Of a stretch of 51,465 nt of DNA, positions 1 to 8,594 are shown one piece after another. Source of the stretch: Neiella marina (GTDB lineage: Bacteria; Pseudomonadota; Gammaproteobacteria; Enterobacterales; Neiellaceae); contig NZ_NGNS01000028.1 of assembly GCF_002165625.1 (NCBI RefSeq), positions 1 to 51,465 of the forward strand, given 5' to 3'. Every line of letters starts with the position of its first letter. The first letter of the stretch is position 1. Made by a program: the position numbers and the translations under genes. The notes beneath the pieces were generated by a model. The model made no database searches, had not been told where the DNA came from, and saw nothing but the letters and a program-made list of their open reading frames with translations.

Positions 1-49
1 CTAACCTATCACTCTGCTTAACGACAGCGCGCCGCAGGCTCCCAGCGTC

Positions 50-175
50 GCAGCTAAGCTGCTAGCGCTCCACAGGTGCACAAAGCGTTGCTTTGTGAAC
101 GCACCTGGTCGGCCTCCATGTGAGTCATATCTCTGTTGAGATGATTAATAGCCCTTAGGCTGGCACCCGAAGGGC
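50..175. other. non-coding stretch with four consecutive stem-loops
   Basis: No convincing gene lies in positions 1-362 apart from the cowN control sites. Four potential hairpins follow each other: 50-62 (GCAGCT-a-AGCTGC), 73-107 (CAGGTGC/GCACCTG outside ACAAAGC/GCTTTGT, with a GAAC bulge), 129-142 (ATCTC/GAGAT) and 151-175 (GCCCTT/AAGGGC). None has a following T-run, so they are not evident intrinsic terminators. They could be a structured RNA, an intergenic repeat, or the 3' region of something left of the window. The pairing is seen directly; any function is unknown. Confidence 0.4.
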
Positions 176-226
176 GGAGGGCGCGATTACAGGACGTAGC
201 AGGTAGCTCGCCGGGATTTCTCCGCT

Positions 227-242
227 TGTTGGTTTACTAACA
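227..242. promoter_or_regulatory. putative NifA upstream activator sequence of cowN
   Basis: The sequence TGT-N10-ACA (TGT at 227-229, ACA at 240-242) matches the NifA binding consensus exactly. It lies inside a wider inverted repeat (TTGTT...AACAA). It is about 95 bases upstream of the start point predicted from the sigma-54 promoter at 304-319, a usual distance for NifA enhancer sites. The motif is short and could occur by chance; the paired promoter and the identity of the gene make it credible. Confidence 0.6.
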
Positions 243-266
243 AAACTTACAAAAACAACAAGTTAA

Positions 267-281
267 TCATTTGTTAAATGA
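267..281. promoter_or_regulatory. perfect 6-3-6 palindrome in the cowN control region
   Basis: TCATTT-GTT-AAATGA lies between the NifA-type site and the sigma-54 promoter. It could be the site of a further regulator. The overlapping AATCATTTGTTAA is also a loose IHF-like sequence, and DNA bending is common between enhancer and sigma-54 promoter. Only the symmetry is certain. Confidence 0.35.
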
Positions 282-303
282 CAGTATTTCAGTGGCTTAT
301 AAG

Positions 304-319
304 TGGCCCATGGTTTGCT
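304..319 (+). promoter_or_regulatory. sigma-54 (-24/-12) promoter of cowN
   Basis: TGGCCCATGGTTTGCT matches TGGCACR-N4-TTGCW at all conserved positions but one (A to C in the -24 element). The invariant GG (305-306) and GC (317-318) are separated by exactly 10 bases. Transcription would begin near 330, about 33 bases before the cowN start codon. Confidence 0.75.
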
Positions 320-362
320 GCGTGTCACTACGGCTAACGTCACTATGTAGAGGGCACCTGTT

Positions 363-653
363 GTGACACCACCAGATCAAACAACGGATCGTTACATTTC
401 ATTTTGCGGTATCGAATGTGACGCAAACGCAGATAAGCTCATCGAAATGCTGAAATTGAATTTGTCGCAAAAGAAAGGCGGAGGGACGTGGGGCCAGTAC
501 TTTGAAATGAAGTTCAAAGAGCAGCATTCAGTTGGCTCTGACAACCTGCACTTTATCGGTAACCAGCTCAATCCATTGTATGAATACTTCGAAGCGTGTG
601 GCGATAGCGAGGCAGAAGCTTTGTTATATCAGATTGAGCAAGAGTGCTGCTGA
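363..653 (+). CDS. cowN: CowN, nitrogenase CO-protection protein
   Basis: This 96-residue cytoplasmic protein matches the small CowN family, which sustains N2 fixation in the presence of carbon monoxide by protecting nitrogenase. Family features seen are the N-terminal TDRYISF...I-CD-NA segment, a middle helix ending in NPLYEYFE, and the C-terminal LLYQIEQECC; length fits the usual 90-100 residues. The start is GTG, with AGAGGG (349-354) eight bases upstream. A sigma-54 promoter and a NifA-type site precede it, so expression under nitrogen-fixing conditions is inferred. No nif gene is in the window, so it is either a lone member of the nif regulon or linked to genes to the left. Confidence 0.85.
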   Translation: MTPPDQTTDRYISFCGIECDANADKLIEMLKLNLSQKKGGGTWGQYFEMKFKEQHSVGSDNLHFIGNQLNPLYEYFEACGDSEAEALLYQIEQECC

Positions 654-730
654 GCATGGCGTTGCTCATGTTTTTGTCACAGCGACTTTGTTAAGGTGGT
701 CGTTAACAGTTAAACCCTTGAGAATTTCCA

Positions 731-1414
731 ATGCATATCTTACTGACCGGTGCTTCATCTGGCATCGGCCGAGCCCTTGCTGTGGCACTTGACGCCGCTG
801 GCCATCAATTGAGCTTGTGTGGCCGTAATCCTGAAAAGCTGCAACAAACGTTGGATCAACTAGCGCACCCTGAGCGCCATCTTGTCCGTGCGTTTTGTTT
901 GAGCGACTTCGATGCCATCGCTGAGTTTGCCAGCAGCGCCCAAGAACGCGGAGCGGTTGATGTATTGATTAACTGCGCTGGTTTAAATCATGCCAGAGGA
1001 GCGGGTCATGAATTGCCGAAGCAAGAATTAGACTGGATGCTGACCATTAACTGCCATGCGCCGATTGCGATGATGCGAGCTGTGGTGCCTGATATGCTCG
1101 CGCGCGCTAGTGGCATGATAGTCAATGTGTTGTCGACCGTGTGTTTATTCGCGAATCCCAATTTGGCCGGTTATACCGCTTCGAAAGCGGCGCTCGATGC
1201 TTATTGCAAGGTCATGCGCAAAGAGTTGCAGCCTCAGGGCGTTCAAATGTTGTCAGTTTACCCGGGTGGGGTGGATACCGATTTCCGTAGCCAGCAACGA
1301 CCGGAGTACTTGTCGCCAGCACAAGTGGCAGAGGCCATTGTGCCGCATTTGAGTACTAAGGCACATGTTCATGAGCTGGTGTTGCGGCCACAGTGTGAAT
1401 CGAATTACAGTTAA
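731..1414 (+). CDS. short-chain dehydrogenase/reductase (SDR)
   Basis: A 227-residue NAD(P)-dependent oxidoreductase of the classical SDR family. The cofactor-binding motif TGASSGIG is at residues 6-13, the structural NCAG motif near 82, and the catalytic YxxxK (YTASK) near 149 with the serine 13 residues before it (LST). The PGGVDT segment after the active site is also typical. The protein is compact and cytoplasmic, without membrane segments. Its substrate cannot be read from the sequence and its neighbours are not functionally related. It starts at ATG with GAGAA a few bases upstream. Confidence 0.85.
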   Translation: MHILLTGASSGIGRALAVALDAAGHQLSLCGRNPEKLQQTLDQLAHPERHLVRAFCLSDFDAIAEFASSAQERGAVDVLINCAGLNHARGAGHELPKQELDWMLTINCHAPIAMMRAVVPDMLARASGMIVNVLSTVCLFANPNLAGYTASKAALDAYCKVMRKELQPQGVQMLSVYPGGVDTDFRSQQRPEYLSPAQVAEAIVPHLSTKAHVHELVLRPQCESNYS

Positions 1415-1527
1415 CGGCAGCCTATTAGCAGGCCATAACTAGTTACTATTGGAACAGGATAGAGTTTCGTCTGAATGACCTTAATAACGAATCAGTCAGT
1501 CTATCTCGCAAACAGGATAGTTACGCT

Positions 1528-3252
1528 TTGAAGTACTTATTTTTTCTCGCCGTATTAGGGCTTGTCAGCGGCTGCGCCACTCCGATTAAGAGCACTCACA
1601 TCAATGATCAACAGCCTTTGCTGGAGAATGAAGGCGTTGTTGCTGTGCAGGTCGTCAATAACGCCGGTCAGTTAGGTCAGTTTCACCGTAATTGGACGGA
1701 AGTCATTGCCGTGCGCTTAGATAACATGGCCGAGCTGAAAGCCGCTGCAGTTGAAAAAGCGCAAAAGCAACCAGGTGGCAAAGTTGTCGATGAGGACAAG
1801 GTTGATTGGGAGCCCGATGTGTTTTCATTGGCTCCTTCGTCGCAAGGCATGATTGATAGCCAAGTCTATCTCGGGCGGATGCCAGCCGGTCGCTACATGA
1901 TTTCATCGTTATTTAGTTTTTTTACTAATGGTGACATGAGCTCTTGGATCTCCATGCCTGTGGGACATTCCGCCGGTACCTTTGAGGTCAAAGGCGGCCA
2001 AATGACGTACCTTGATACCTTGGTGTTTCAGCCGCTTCTTAGTATCAAGGAAAGCTCCTTTTGGAGCTCTCGCTCATCACAAAAGGCGTTCGTCACCCGA
2101 ATTCCATCGCAGCAAGATATTGTTGGCTTTACCAAGGAGCTATATCCCAACTTAGTTGCCAAGCTCAGTAGCACCACGTTATTAGGTTGGAATGATGATC
2201 CGCTCAATCAGCTCCGCATCGATCTTGGCCAGCTGTCTCGGCAGAATGCCTTTGCTAACCGATTCTTACCATTGCAACTCCATGGCAAAGGCATCGTCGC
2301 CGCTCGTTTTGGTCAGCTACGTGTGTTGCCGCATCAAGGCGAGTGGATCCAAGTTGACTTACCAACCAATGCACAAATTTCCGCAGTACTGGAAGCGCCT
2401 GATTATGTAGCAGTGGGTGGCGAGCTAGGACAAGTATTTGTCGCGCCGAGCTTCGCAACAGAGTGGCGCCAGATAAGTCCTGTTTCCGCCGATGAGGCCA
2501 TTGTTTGGTTTGGCCGCGATCAACATGCTGGCTATGCGATGAGTGCCTCGAACAATGAATTTCGGTTATATCGATTTGATCATGTCGAAGCGCCTTGGCA
2601 ACAAATTCGTCAATTTGACAAAAAAAGCTATGGTACGTTTTTGAATGTTGACGGTAATGTCTTTGCGTTTGTCAAAAAGTCCGGTGGTTTAAAGGTGATT
2701 AATAATGACCTGCACTATGACTACGATGCCGAGGCAAATGCGTGGCAGGAAGCCAAAGGCGATCGTTTTAACCAGATTAGCCAGTTGGCATCGGGTAATT
2801 TGGTTGCCATTGAAACCAGTCAGTGGGATGGTATTGGCGATCAGCTGATGAGTACTGACGATGGCGCAAGCTGGCAAGTCATTCCTCGTAGCTTGAATTT
2901 GTTCGGCGACGCCAAAGCTGATGCGAGCTTACCGGCGATGCTGTCGGCACAAGATATCGTCACGGTTGGTCGGGTGCAAACAAGCAGCGAATCGAAGCGC
3001 GAGTTAAGATTGCTATTGAGCTCCAACCAAGGCCAAAGCTGGCTGGCTAAGGGGTTGGTCGACAAGAGTTGCGCAACCCTGATCCCTGAATTGAGCAACC
3101 AGCAGGCGATCTACTTGCTATGCGATCAAGGAACCATTGTCACCACGTCTGATTTAGGTGAATCATGGCATGATGCTGTTACTCTTGATCTTGGTAGTAT
3201 TCAAGCTCAATTTGAAGCCTTGATCGAAGCGCTAAAAGAACCAACGTCATAA
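1528..3252 (+). CDS. lipoprotein with Asp-box (BNR-like) repeats
   Basis: A 574-residue predicted lipoprotein. The N-terminal signal ends in the lipobox VSGC, so the mature protein starts at Cys16. There are at least three Asp-box motifs (S-x-D/N-x-G-x-S-W): STDDGASW, SSNQGQSW and SDLGESW, all in the C-terminal half, which suggests a beta-propeller as in Ycf48-like and sialidase-type proteins. The N-terminal half (about residues 30-200) has no family I recognise. It starts at TTG with AGGA nine to ten bases upstream, and is convergent with dnaE2 (12-base gap). An assembly or surface-binding role is possible; an enzymatic sialidase role is not supported, since Asp boxes are structural only. 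Confidence 0.7.
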   Translation: MKYLFFLAVLGLVSGCATPIKSTHINDQQPLLENEGVVAVQVVNNAGQLGQFHRNWTEVIAVRLDNMAELKAAAVEKAQKQPGGKVVDEDKVDWEPDVFSLAPSSQGMIDSQVYLGRMPAGRYMISSLFSFFTNGDMSSWISMPVGHSAGTFEVKGGQMTYLDTLVFQPLLSIKESSFWSSRSSQKAFVTRIPSQQDIVGFTKELYPNLVAKLSSTTLLGWNDDPLNQLRIDLGQLSRQNAFANRFLPLQLHGKGIVAARFGQLRVLPHQGEWIQVDLPTNAQISAVLEAPDYVAVGGELGQVFVAPSFATEWRQISPVSADEAIVWFGRDQHAGYAMSASNNEFRLYRFDHVEAPWQQIRQFDKKSYGTFLNVDGNVFAFVKKSGGLKVINNDLHYDYDAEANAWQEAKGDRFNQISQLASGNLVAIETSQWDGIGDQLMSTDDGASWQVIPRSLNLFGDAKADASLPAMLSAQDIVTVGRVQTSSESKRELRLLLSSNQGQSWLAKGLVDKSCATLIPELSNQQAIYLLCDQGTIVTTSDLGESWHDAVTLDLGSIQAQFEALIEALKEPTS

Positions 3253-3264
3253 TCAAACGACTTG

Positions 3265-6200
3265 CTAATGAAAGTCTCGTGAGTGTACCGCGAGCTGTTC
3301 AAGGGCGCTGGTACGATCAATCAGGCGCCCTGCAACAATATGAATCACTGATTCTTCTCGCTCAAGAATGCCGTGAACTTCCAGCAACTTGGCTTGCAAG
3401 AAAGGCTTACGTTGCTCTCTGGCAGTATTGAGCCAGACCACCACATTGATATTGCCAGTGTCATCTTCGAGCGTGACGAAGGTGACGCCACTGGCTGTCC
3501 CCGGTCGCTGGCGGCCAACCACAAGGCCGGCGACGCGAACCAACTCGCCATGACTAAATTGAGGCAGCTGGGCGGCATTGATGGTCCGCTTAAATAACTG
3601 TTGTTCTCGTAATAACGTCATTGGGTGACGCCCCAAACTCACTCCCAAGTGTCGGTAGTCTTGTAGTAAGTTATCCACTTCGCTGGGGATACTTAAATAG
3701 TTGGCGCTCTCTGGTTCGGCAACGGTTTGTTCGATGTTGGCAAACAATGGTGTGTCATTGGCTTGCGCGGCAACCTGCCAATGAGCCTGATAGCGGTCGC
3801 CAGTTAGCGGATTCAGTGCGCCTGCTGCTGCTAGTGCCTGTTGTTCATGACGAGGCATTGCGCAGCGCTGCTGCAGTTCAAGCAATGAGCTGAATCCTTG
3901 TGACGGCCGATGGTGACAAATTCGTTCGGCTAACTGTTTCGATAGCCCTTTGATCAAGCGCATGCCAAGACGAATGGCTGCTTGCTGGTTATCATCGGCA
4001 ACCAATTGGTGGTCCCAGTCGCTTTGATTGATATCGACAGGCAGTACCGTCACGCCATGTCGGCGCACGTCCTGTAGCAACTGCGATGGTGAATAAAATC
4101 CCATTGGCTGACTGTTAAGTAGGGCACAGCAAAATGCCGCTGGATAATGACGCTTGAGCCAAGCAGAGACATAAGCCAATAACGCAAAACTGGCGGAATG
4201 GGACTCGGGGAAGCCGTATTCACCAAAGCCGAGAATTTGCTTGAAGATACGATCAGCAAAGCTGGTCGAATAGCCATTCGCAGCCATGCCCGTGCGCAGT
4301 TTATGCTCAAATTGCGCTAGCTTGCCATTGCGTTTCCAGCTTGCCATCGCCCGCCGTAACTGATCGGCTTCGCCAGCACTAAAGCCGGCTGCTACCATCG
4401 CTAATTTAATTACTTGCTCTTGAAAAATGGGTACCCCCATGGTTCGTTCGAGTACTGTTCTGACCGCGTCATTGGGATAACTAATAGGCTCTTTGCCATG
4501 GCGTCGGCGGAGATACGGGTGAACCATGTCGCCTTGAATTGGCCCGGGCCGGACAATGGCAATTTGCACCACCAGATCGTAGTAACAACGTGGCTTCAGG
4601 CGGGGCAGCATATTGGTCTGGGCGCGCGATTCGATTTGAAACACACCAATGCTATCGGCCTGGCATAGCATGTCGTAAACGGCGGGTTGCTCCCATTCAA
4701 CCTGGCTCATATTTAATTGCTGACCGGTAAACTGATTGATTAAATCGAAACTGCGACGAATTGCCGTCAACATTCCCAGTGCTAGCACATCAACCTTTAA
4801 TAACCCGAGCGCTTCCAAATCATCTTTATCCCACTGGATCACGGTGCGGTCTGCCATCGCGGCATTTTCGGTTGGTACCAGCTGATGAAGTGGCCCAGCA
4901 GAAATAACAAAACCGCCAACATGCTGAGATAGGTGGCGCGGAAAGCCGATGATTTGCTCGACCAGCTGGCGAAAATGCCGAATCAAATGATGATCTGGAG
5001 AGCCCAATAATCCCAGTTGTTGGCGCCAGTCTTGCTGCTTATCACGACGATCGACATTGGCCATGAACTGATCGAGTTGACTGTCAGCGAAACCCAGCGC
5101 TTTGCCAACATCTCTGACCGCGCTTTTGAAGCGATAGCTAATGACGGTTGCCGCTAAAGCGGCTCGGTCACGACCATATTTTTGATAGATGTATTGAATG
5201 ACTTCTTCGCGTCGTTCGTGCTCGAAATCAACATCGATATCGGGTGGCTCACCGCGCTCTTTGGAGATAAAGCGTTCAAACAGGACCTGAATTTTGCGCG
5301 GATCGACTTCGGTAATTCCGAGGCAATAACACACCACCGAATTCGCCGCAGAGCCGCGCCCCTGATAGAGAATTTGCCGTTGTTTAGCAAACCGCACGAT
5401 GTCTTCAATGGTTAAAAAGAAATGGGCGTATTCGAGCTCTTCTATGAGTGCCAGCTCCTTGGCGATGATTGCCTGAATCGCTAGTGGCACGCCATCGGCA
5501 AAGCGTCGCTGCTGACCTTGAGCAACCAACTGGCGGAGGTGACTCATCGGCGTATGACCGGGAGGAACCAGCTCCGCCGGATACTGGTAGCGCAGCTCAT
5601 CCAAACTGAATTGGCATTGCTGTGCCAGCAGATAGGTTTGCTCAATGTGCTGTGGTTGAAATAATCGATAGATACTGGATTGAGGCCGCAAATGGCGCTC
5701 AGTGTTGGTACTGGCTTGTGCCAATGTTTGTTGTACCGACTGGTTCAGTCGAATGCTGGTGAGCGTATCGAGCAGTGGTTGACGCTTAGGATCGTGCATC
5801 AGTACGGCACCGCATGCAGCAATCGGAAGTTTGATAGCCTCAGCAAGGGCGCAAAGTTGTTGGTAGCGCAACTTATCATTGCCACACAGCGGTCGAGTGG
5901 CTAATAACCACAAGCGTCCTTGTGACCAAGACTGGAGCCAATCGAGGCTGGGCTGCCAGTCATTCGGATGGGGGTGAGGCAGCCAACCAATGCGCGCGGT
6001 TTGCAGTAGTTGTTCGACGTCATCTCGATGCAGTTGATAATGACCTTTCGGGCAGCGCATTCGGCCGCGGGCGATCAGCTGACTGAGTTCGCTATAGGCC
6101 TGTTTGTGTGGTGCCCATACCACTAATTGTTCGCCTTCCACTAAGCGGATATAGCTACCAATAATTAATGGTAAGCCAAGCGCTTTGGCGCAAACATGGG

Positions 6201-6351
6201 CTCGAACGACGCCCGCTAACGAACATTCGTCGGTGATTGCTAGCCCTTGATAGCCAAGTTCAAAGGCGCGCTCCACTAACTCCTCAGGGTGTGATGCGGC
6301 GTTGAGGAAGCTGAAATTGGATTGGCAAAACAGTTCGACATATTGAGTCAT
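3265..6351 (-). CDS. dnaE2: error-prone DNA polymerase DnaE2 (ImuC)
   Basis: A 1028-residue alternative alpha subunit of DNA polymerase III that performs SOS-induced translesion synthesis with ImuA and ImuB. The N-terminal PHP domain (about 1-200) is degenerate: the opening reads LFCQSNFSFL. The polymerase core carries PDIDVDF near residue 370 and a third acidic position in LLKVDVLALGML near 519. An OB-fold region lies near 935-975 (RVAGLVVGRQRPGTASGVTF). The length is typical for DnaE2 and shorter than the replicative DnaE. It is the last gene of the imuA-imuB-dnaE2 operon, six bases after imuB, so it should be induced from the LexA-controlled promoter before imuA. Confidence 0.95.
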   Translation of the reverse strand: MTQYVELFCQSNFSFLNAASHPEELVERAFELGYQGLAITDECSLAGVVRAHVCAKALGLPLIIGSYIRLVEGEQLVVWAPHKQAYSELSQLIARGRMRCPKGHYQLHRDDVEQLLQTARIGWLPHPHPNDWQPSLDWLQSWSQGRLWLLATRPLCGNDKLRYQQLCALAEAIKLPIAACGAVLMHDPKRQPLLDTLTSIRLNQSVQQTLAQASTNTERHLRPQSSIYRLFQPQHIEQTYLLAQQCQFSLDELRYQYPAELVPPGHTPMSHLRQLVAQGQQRRFADGVPLAIQAIIAKELALIEELEYAHFFLTIEDIVRFAKQRQILYQGRGSAANSVVCYCLGITEVDPRKIQVLFERFISKERGEPPDIDVDFEHERREEVIQYIYQKYGRDRAALAATVISYRFKSAVRDVGKALGFADSQLDQFMANVDRRDKQQDWRQQLGLLGSPDHHLIRHFRQLVEQIIGFPRHLSQHVGGFVISAGPLHQLVPTENAAMADRTVIQWDKDDLEALGLLKVDVLALGMLTAIRRSFDLINQFTGQQLNMSQVEWEQPAVYDMLCQADSIGVFQIESRAQTNMLPRLKPRCYYDLVVQIAIVRPGPIQGDMVHPYLRRRHGKEPISYPNDAVRTVLERTMGVPIFQEQVIKLAMVAAGFSAGEADQLRRAMASWKRNGKLAQFEHKLRTGMAANGYSTSFADRIFKQILGFGEYGFPESHSASFALLAYVSAWLKRHYPAAFCCALLNSQPMGFYSPSQLLQDVRRHGVTVLPVDINQSDWDHQLVADDNQQAAIRLGMRLIKGLSKQLAERICHHRPSQGFSSLLELQQRCAMPRHEQQALAAAGALNPLTGDRYQAHWQVAAQANDTPLFANIEQTVAEPESANYLSIPSEVDNLLQDYRHLGVSLGRHPMTLLREQQLFKRTINAAQLPQFSHGELVRVAGLVVGRQRPGTASGVTFVTLEDDTGNINVVVWLNTAREQRKPFLQAKLLEVHGILEREESVIHIVAGRLIDRTSALEQLAVHSRDFH

Positions 6352-6357
6352 ACTGCG

Positions 6358-7827
6358 CTACCCAAACCAGCCATGGAGAAACCATTGATTGGCTGGTGTT
6401 CTAAAGACCCAGCACAGCTGGCCATGCTGATCGACTGCAACAAAGTAGTCTCGCTGAATGGCACCATCATCCCACCAACCACAAGCAATGCGCTCGGGGG
6501 CAGACTTAAGCTCCCAGGGTTGATTGGGTAGCGGTACCGGCTTGGGCAGCAGCCAGACCGGTCGATTGGCACTATCTTGTATATGATCTCGACCATTATC
6601 TTGGACATCACCTCGGCCACCGTTTTGAGTGCCAGCAGTGATTGGCGTGTCGCTTTCTGTGACTAACTGAAAAGCGCGTTCGGGGCGAGGATCAGCAGCA
6701 AGAGCGAGGTGCTTGACGTCGCTTGGAGCGAGACGGCTACGAAGTCGGTTCAGTAATTGCCCGCCATCGAGGGCATGGCTATTGGTGGCGGCAAACAAAT
6801 CGGTTGCTGGTTGTTGTTGTGAGACTAACTCGGCAGCAACCACCTGAATGCCGATCACTGGCTCAGGTAACGGCAGTTGCTGTAATCGCAGTCGGGCGAG
6901 CAGGAGGAATTCACTGGCTTGATGTTCAGGCTGAGCTAAGCGTAATGATATTTGGCTATCGGTTTGTTCCCGATGTTGCAAGATGAGTTCGACGGCACAG
7001 GCTGCCAGTTGCCGCCGACGTAAGTAGTGACTCAGCTCTTTGAGCATATGCTGCAAAGGAAATAATAAGCCGTTGCTATGGTTGATTTCATGCAAGCAGT
7101 GCCAGTTGCGGACAAACTGAGCGGGCGGTTCAAACCAGCAATGATCATCGACTTTGTCACCGTTTAACCGCTCCAACCAAGTTGCGATCTCGCCGCTAAA
7201 ACGCCGCCGCCACTGAGCCATTGGAATGTTGGTTAAATCAGCCAATTGTTTGATGCCGACATCAGTCAGTGATTGTTGCTGCGAGGCCGATAGCGGTAAT
7301 TGTTGTAGTGTCAGTTGTTGCAGTTGCTGGTTGAGCTGCTGGGTAGAGGCTAATGGTAAGTCATAGCCTGCTCGGGCTAACACGTAAGCGGCCATTGGTG
7401 TTGTACCAGCGGCGGCATGAAAGCGTAATTGCCGACTTTGCAGCGCCTGTTGTAATTGTTGCCAGTAGTTTGCTCGGCCACCAAATAAACGCCACATGGT
7501 GGCAACTTCGAGCAGCAACCCTTGCTCAAATGACAGCGCTATTCGGGCGCACCATTGGTAACAATAGTCAGCCATTTGCGCCAAGATCTGTTGTTGTTCA
7601 TTGCTGCGCTGCGGCTGCAGCTGTAATTCTGGAGCAAGCTGCAGGGCCGTGGTAAATACCATGCCGGTTTGTATCCCGCTCGCTTGTGCTAGGCGGCAGT
7701 GCTGCCAAACTCGCTTGCTCTGATCCAATATCGCAATGGGAGCTTGTGGGTTCTGCAGTGATAACTGATCGGCCTGTAAATGTGGAAAGTGTAGATACAG
7801 CCACACTGGTAAATTGGGGCTCGCCAT
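6358..7827 (-). CDS. imuB: ImuB, Y-family polymerase-like mutasome protein
   Basis: A 489-residue member of the Y-family polymerase superfamily that, in characterised systems, links DnaE2, ImuA and the beta clamp. The opening LPVWLYLHFPHLQADQL is typical of ImuB. The segment where active Y-family polymerases have catalytic D-E reads LEVATMWRLFGG, so it should be catalytically inactive, as known for ImuB. Near residues 405-425 a hydrophilic linker contains a short in-frame duplication (GGRGDVQD followed by NGRDHIQD). The gene sits between imuA (nine-base gap) and dnaE2 (six-base gap), so it is co-transcribed and SOS-controlled. Confidence 0.92.
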   Translation of the reverse strand: MASPNLPVWLYLHFPHLQADQLSLQNPQAPIAILDQSKRVWQHCRLAQASGIQTGMVFTTALQLAPELQLQPQRSNEQQQILAQMADYCYQWCARIALSFEQGLLLEVATMWRLFGGRANYWQQLQQALQSRQLRFHAAAGTTPMAAYVLARAGYDLPLASTQQLNQQLQQLTLQQLPLSASQQQSLTDVGIKQLADLTNIPMAQWRRRFSGEIATWLERLNGDKVDDHCWFEPPAQFVRNWHCLHEINHSNGLLFPLQHMLKELSHYLRRRQLAACAVELILQHREQTDSQISLRLAQPEHQASEFLLLARLRLQQLPLPEPVIGIQVVAAELVSQQQPATDLFAATNSHALDGGQLLNRLRSRLAPSDVKHLALAADPRPERAFQLVTESDTPITAGTQNGGRGDVQDNGRDHIQDSANRPVWLLPKPVPLPNQPWELKSAPERIACGWWDDGAIQRDYFVAVDQHGQLCWVFRTPANQWFLHGWFG

Positions 7828-7836
7828 CGCAATGCC

Positions 7837-8565
7837 TCAAGCTTGTTGGGCAAGTGGCTTGCCTGACCAAGGCCCTTGAATAATCTGGCCGGTAGGCTGG
7901 TTGCTGTTGGTTATCTCGTCCGTTGATGGATAAACCGCAGTGACTTGAATCGGCATGGGTTGTGGCGCCCAGCCGCCACGGCGCTTGATGCAATGCACTT
8001 GTATTTGTTGCTCATCAATGGCGCTGAGTTTAAGGCGACAGGCTGCTGGTGATGATTGCGCTGCAACGTTGCTGGGTCGCATCAGCCAGAGCTGTGATTG
8101 ACCTTGCTCGGCTGCCACTTGTAAGCGGCGAATATCTTTTGATGCCAGAGGCTGAGTGCTATCAAGCCATGCCATGACTGCGCTGCAACTACCACTTTGT
8201 AATGCTTGCTCGGCAGCCCATAGCTGTTGTTTAACATCGTTCGATTGCACTAGTAGTTGTTGCGATACATTCAGGCCGGCGTCATGGAGTGCTGGCGGAT
8301 AGGGCACAAAGGGAGGAGCTAACCATAATTGCCATTGTGATGAGGCTATTTGTTGTTGGCTCAGTTGCGCAAGGGTAGGCAGTAGAAGTCGCAGCTCTCC
8401 TAGCCCCTGGCCATCATATAGTAGCTCGGTTGCCTGCCCTTTAGGCCAGCCTCCAAGGAGTAATTGATCAAGTGTGGCAATACCACTACTTAGGACTTGC
8501 TGAACCCGCTGATGATTGGTTGCCCGCCATAACCGGCCGGCATTCAGTAGTGATTGTAAACTCAC
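7837..8565 (-). CDS. imuA: ImuA, RecA-like SOS mutagenesis protein
   Basis: A 242-residue SulA/RecA-like protein, first gene of the imuA-imuB-dnaE2 cassette. The N-terminal part has the family sequence VLSSGIATLDQLLLGGWPKGQATELLYDG, corresponding to the RecA P-loop region with a degenerate Walker A. I chose the GTG at 8563-8565 because GGAGG lies six bases before it. A longer reading frame to 8628 would run through the LexA box and start with an implausible hydrophobic stretch. In known systems ImuA binds RecA and ImuB and supports induced mutagenesis. Confidence 0.9.
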   Translation of the reverse strand: MSLQSLLNAGRLWRATNHQRVQQVLSSGIATLDQLLLGGWPKGQATELLYDGQGLGELRLLLPTLAQLSQQQIASSQWQLWLAPPFVPYPPALHDAGLNVSQQLLVQSNDVKQQLWAAEQALQSGSCSAVMAWLDSTQPLASKDIRRLQVAAEQGQSQLWLMRPSNVAAQSSPAACRLKLSAIDEQQIQVHCIKRRGGWAPQPMPIQVTAVYPSTDEITNSNQPTGQIIQGPWSGKPLAQQA

Positions 8566-8594
8566 CGTTTGCCTCCGAACGCAGAAAAATATAA

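Noticed and set aside
161-176. A second possible -24/-12 site (TGGCAC with GG-N10-GC spacing)
   Set aside because: The -12 part reads GGGC without the TT pair and the site lies upstream of the NifA-type site, facing no gene at a sensible distance.
1528-3252. Sialidase on the basis of Asp boxes
   Set aside because: Asp boxes are structural repeats; no catalytic Arg triad or Tyr/Glu pair could be identified.
7598-7993. Minus-strand frame of 131 residues overlapping the imuA/imuB junction
   Set aside because: It is out of frame with both genes, which are well supported by family motifs and account for this DNA.
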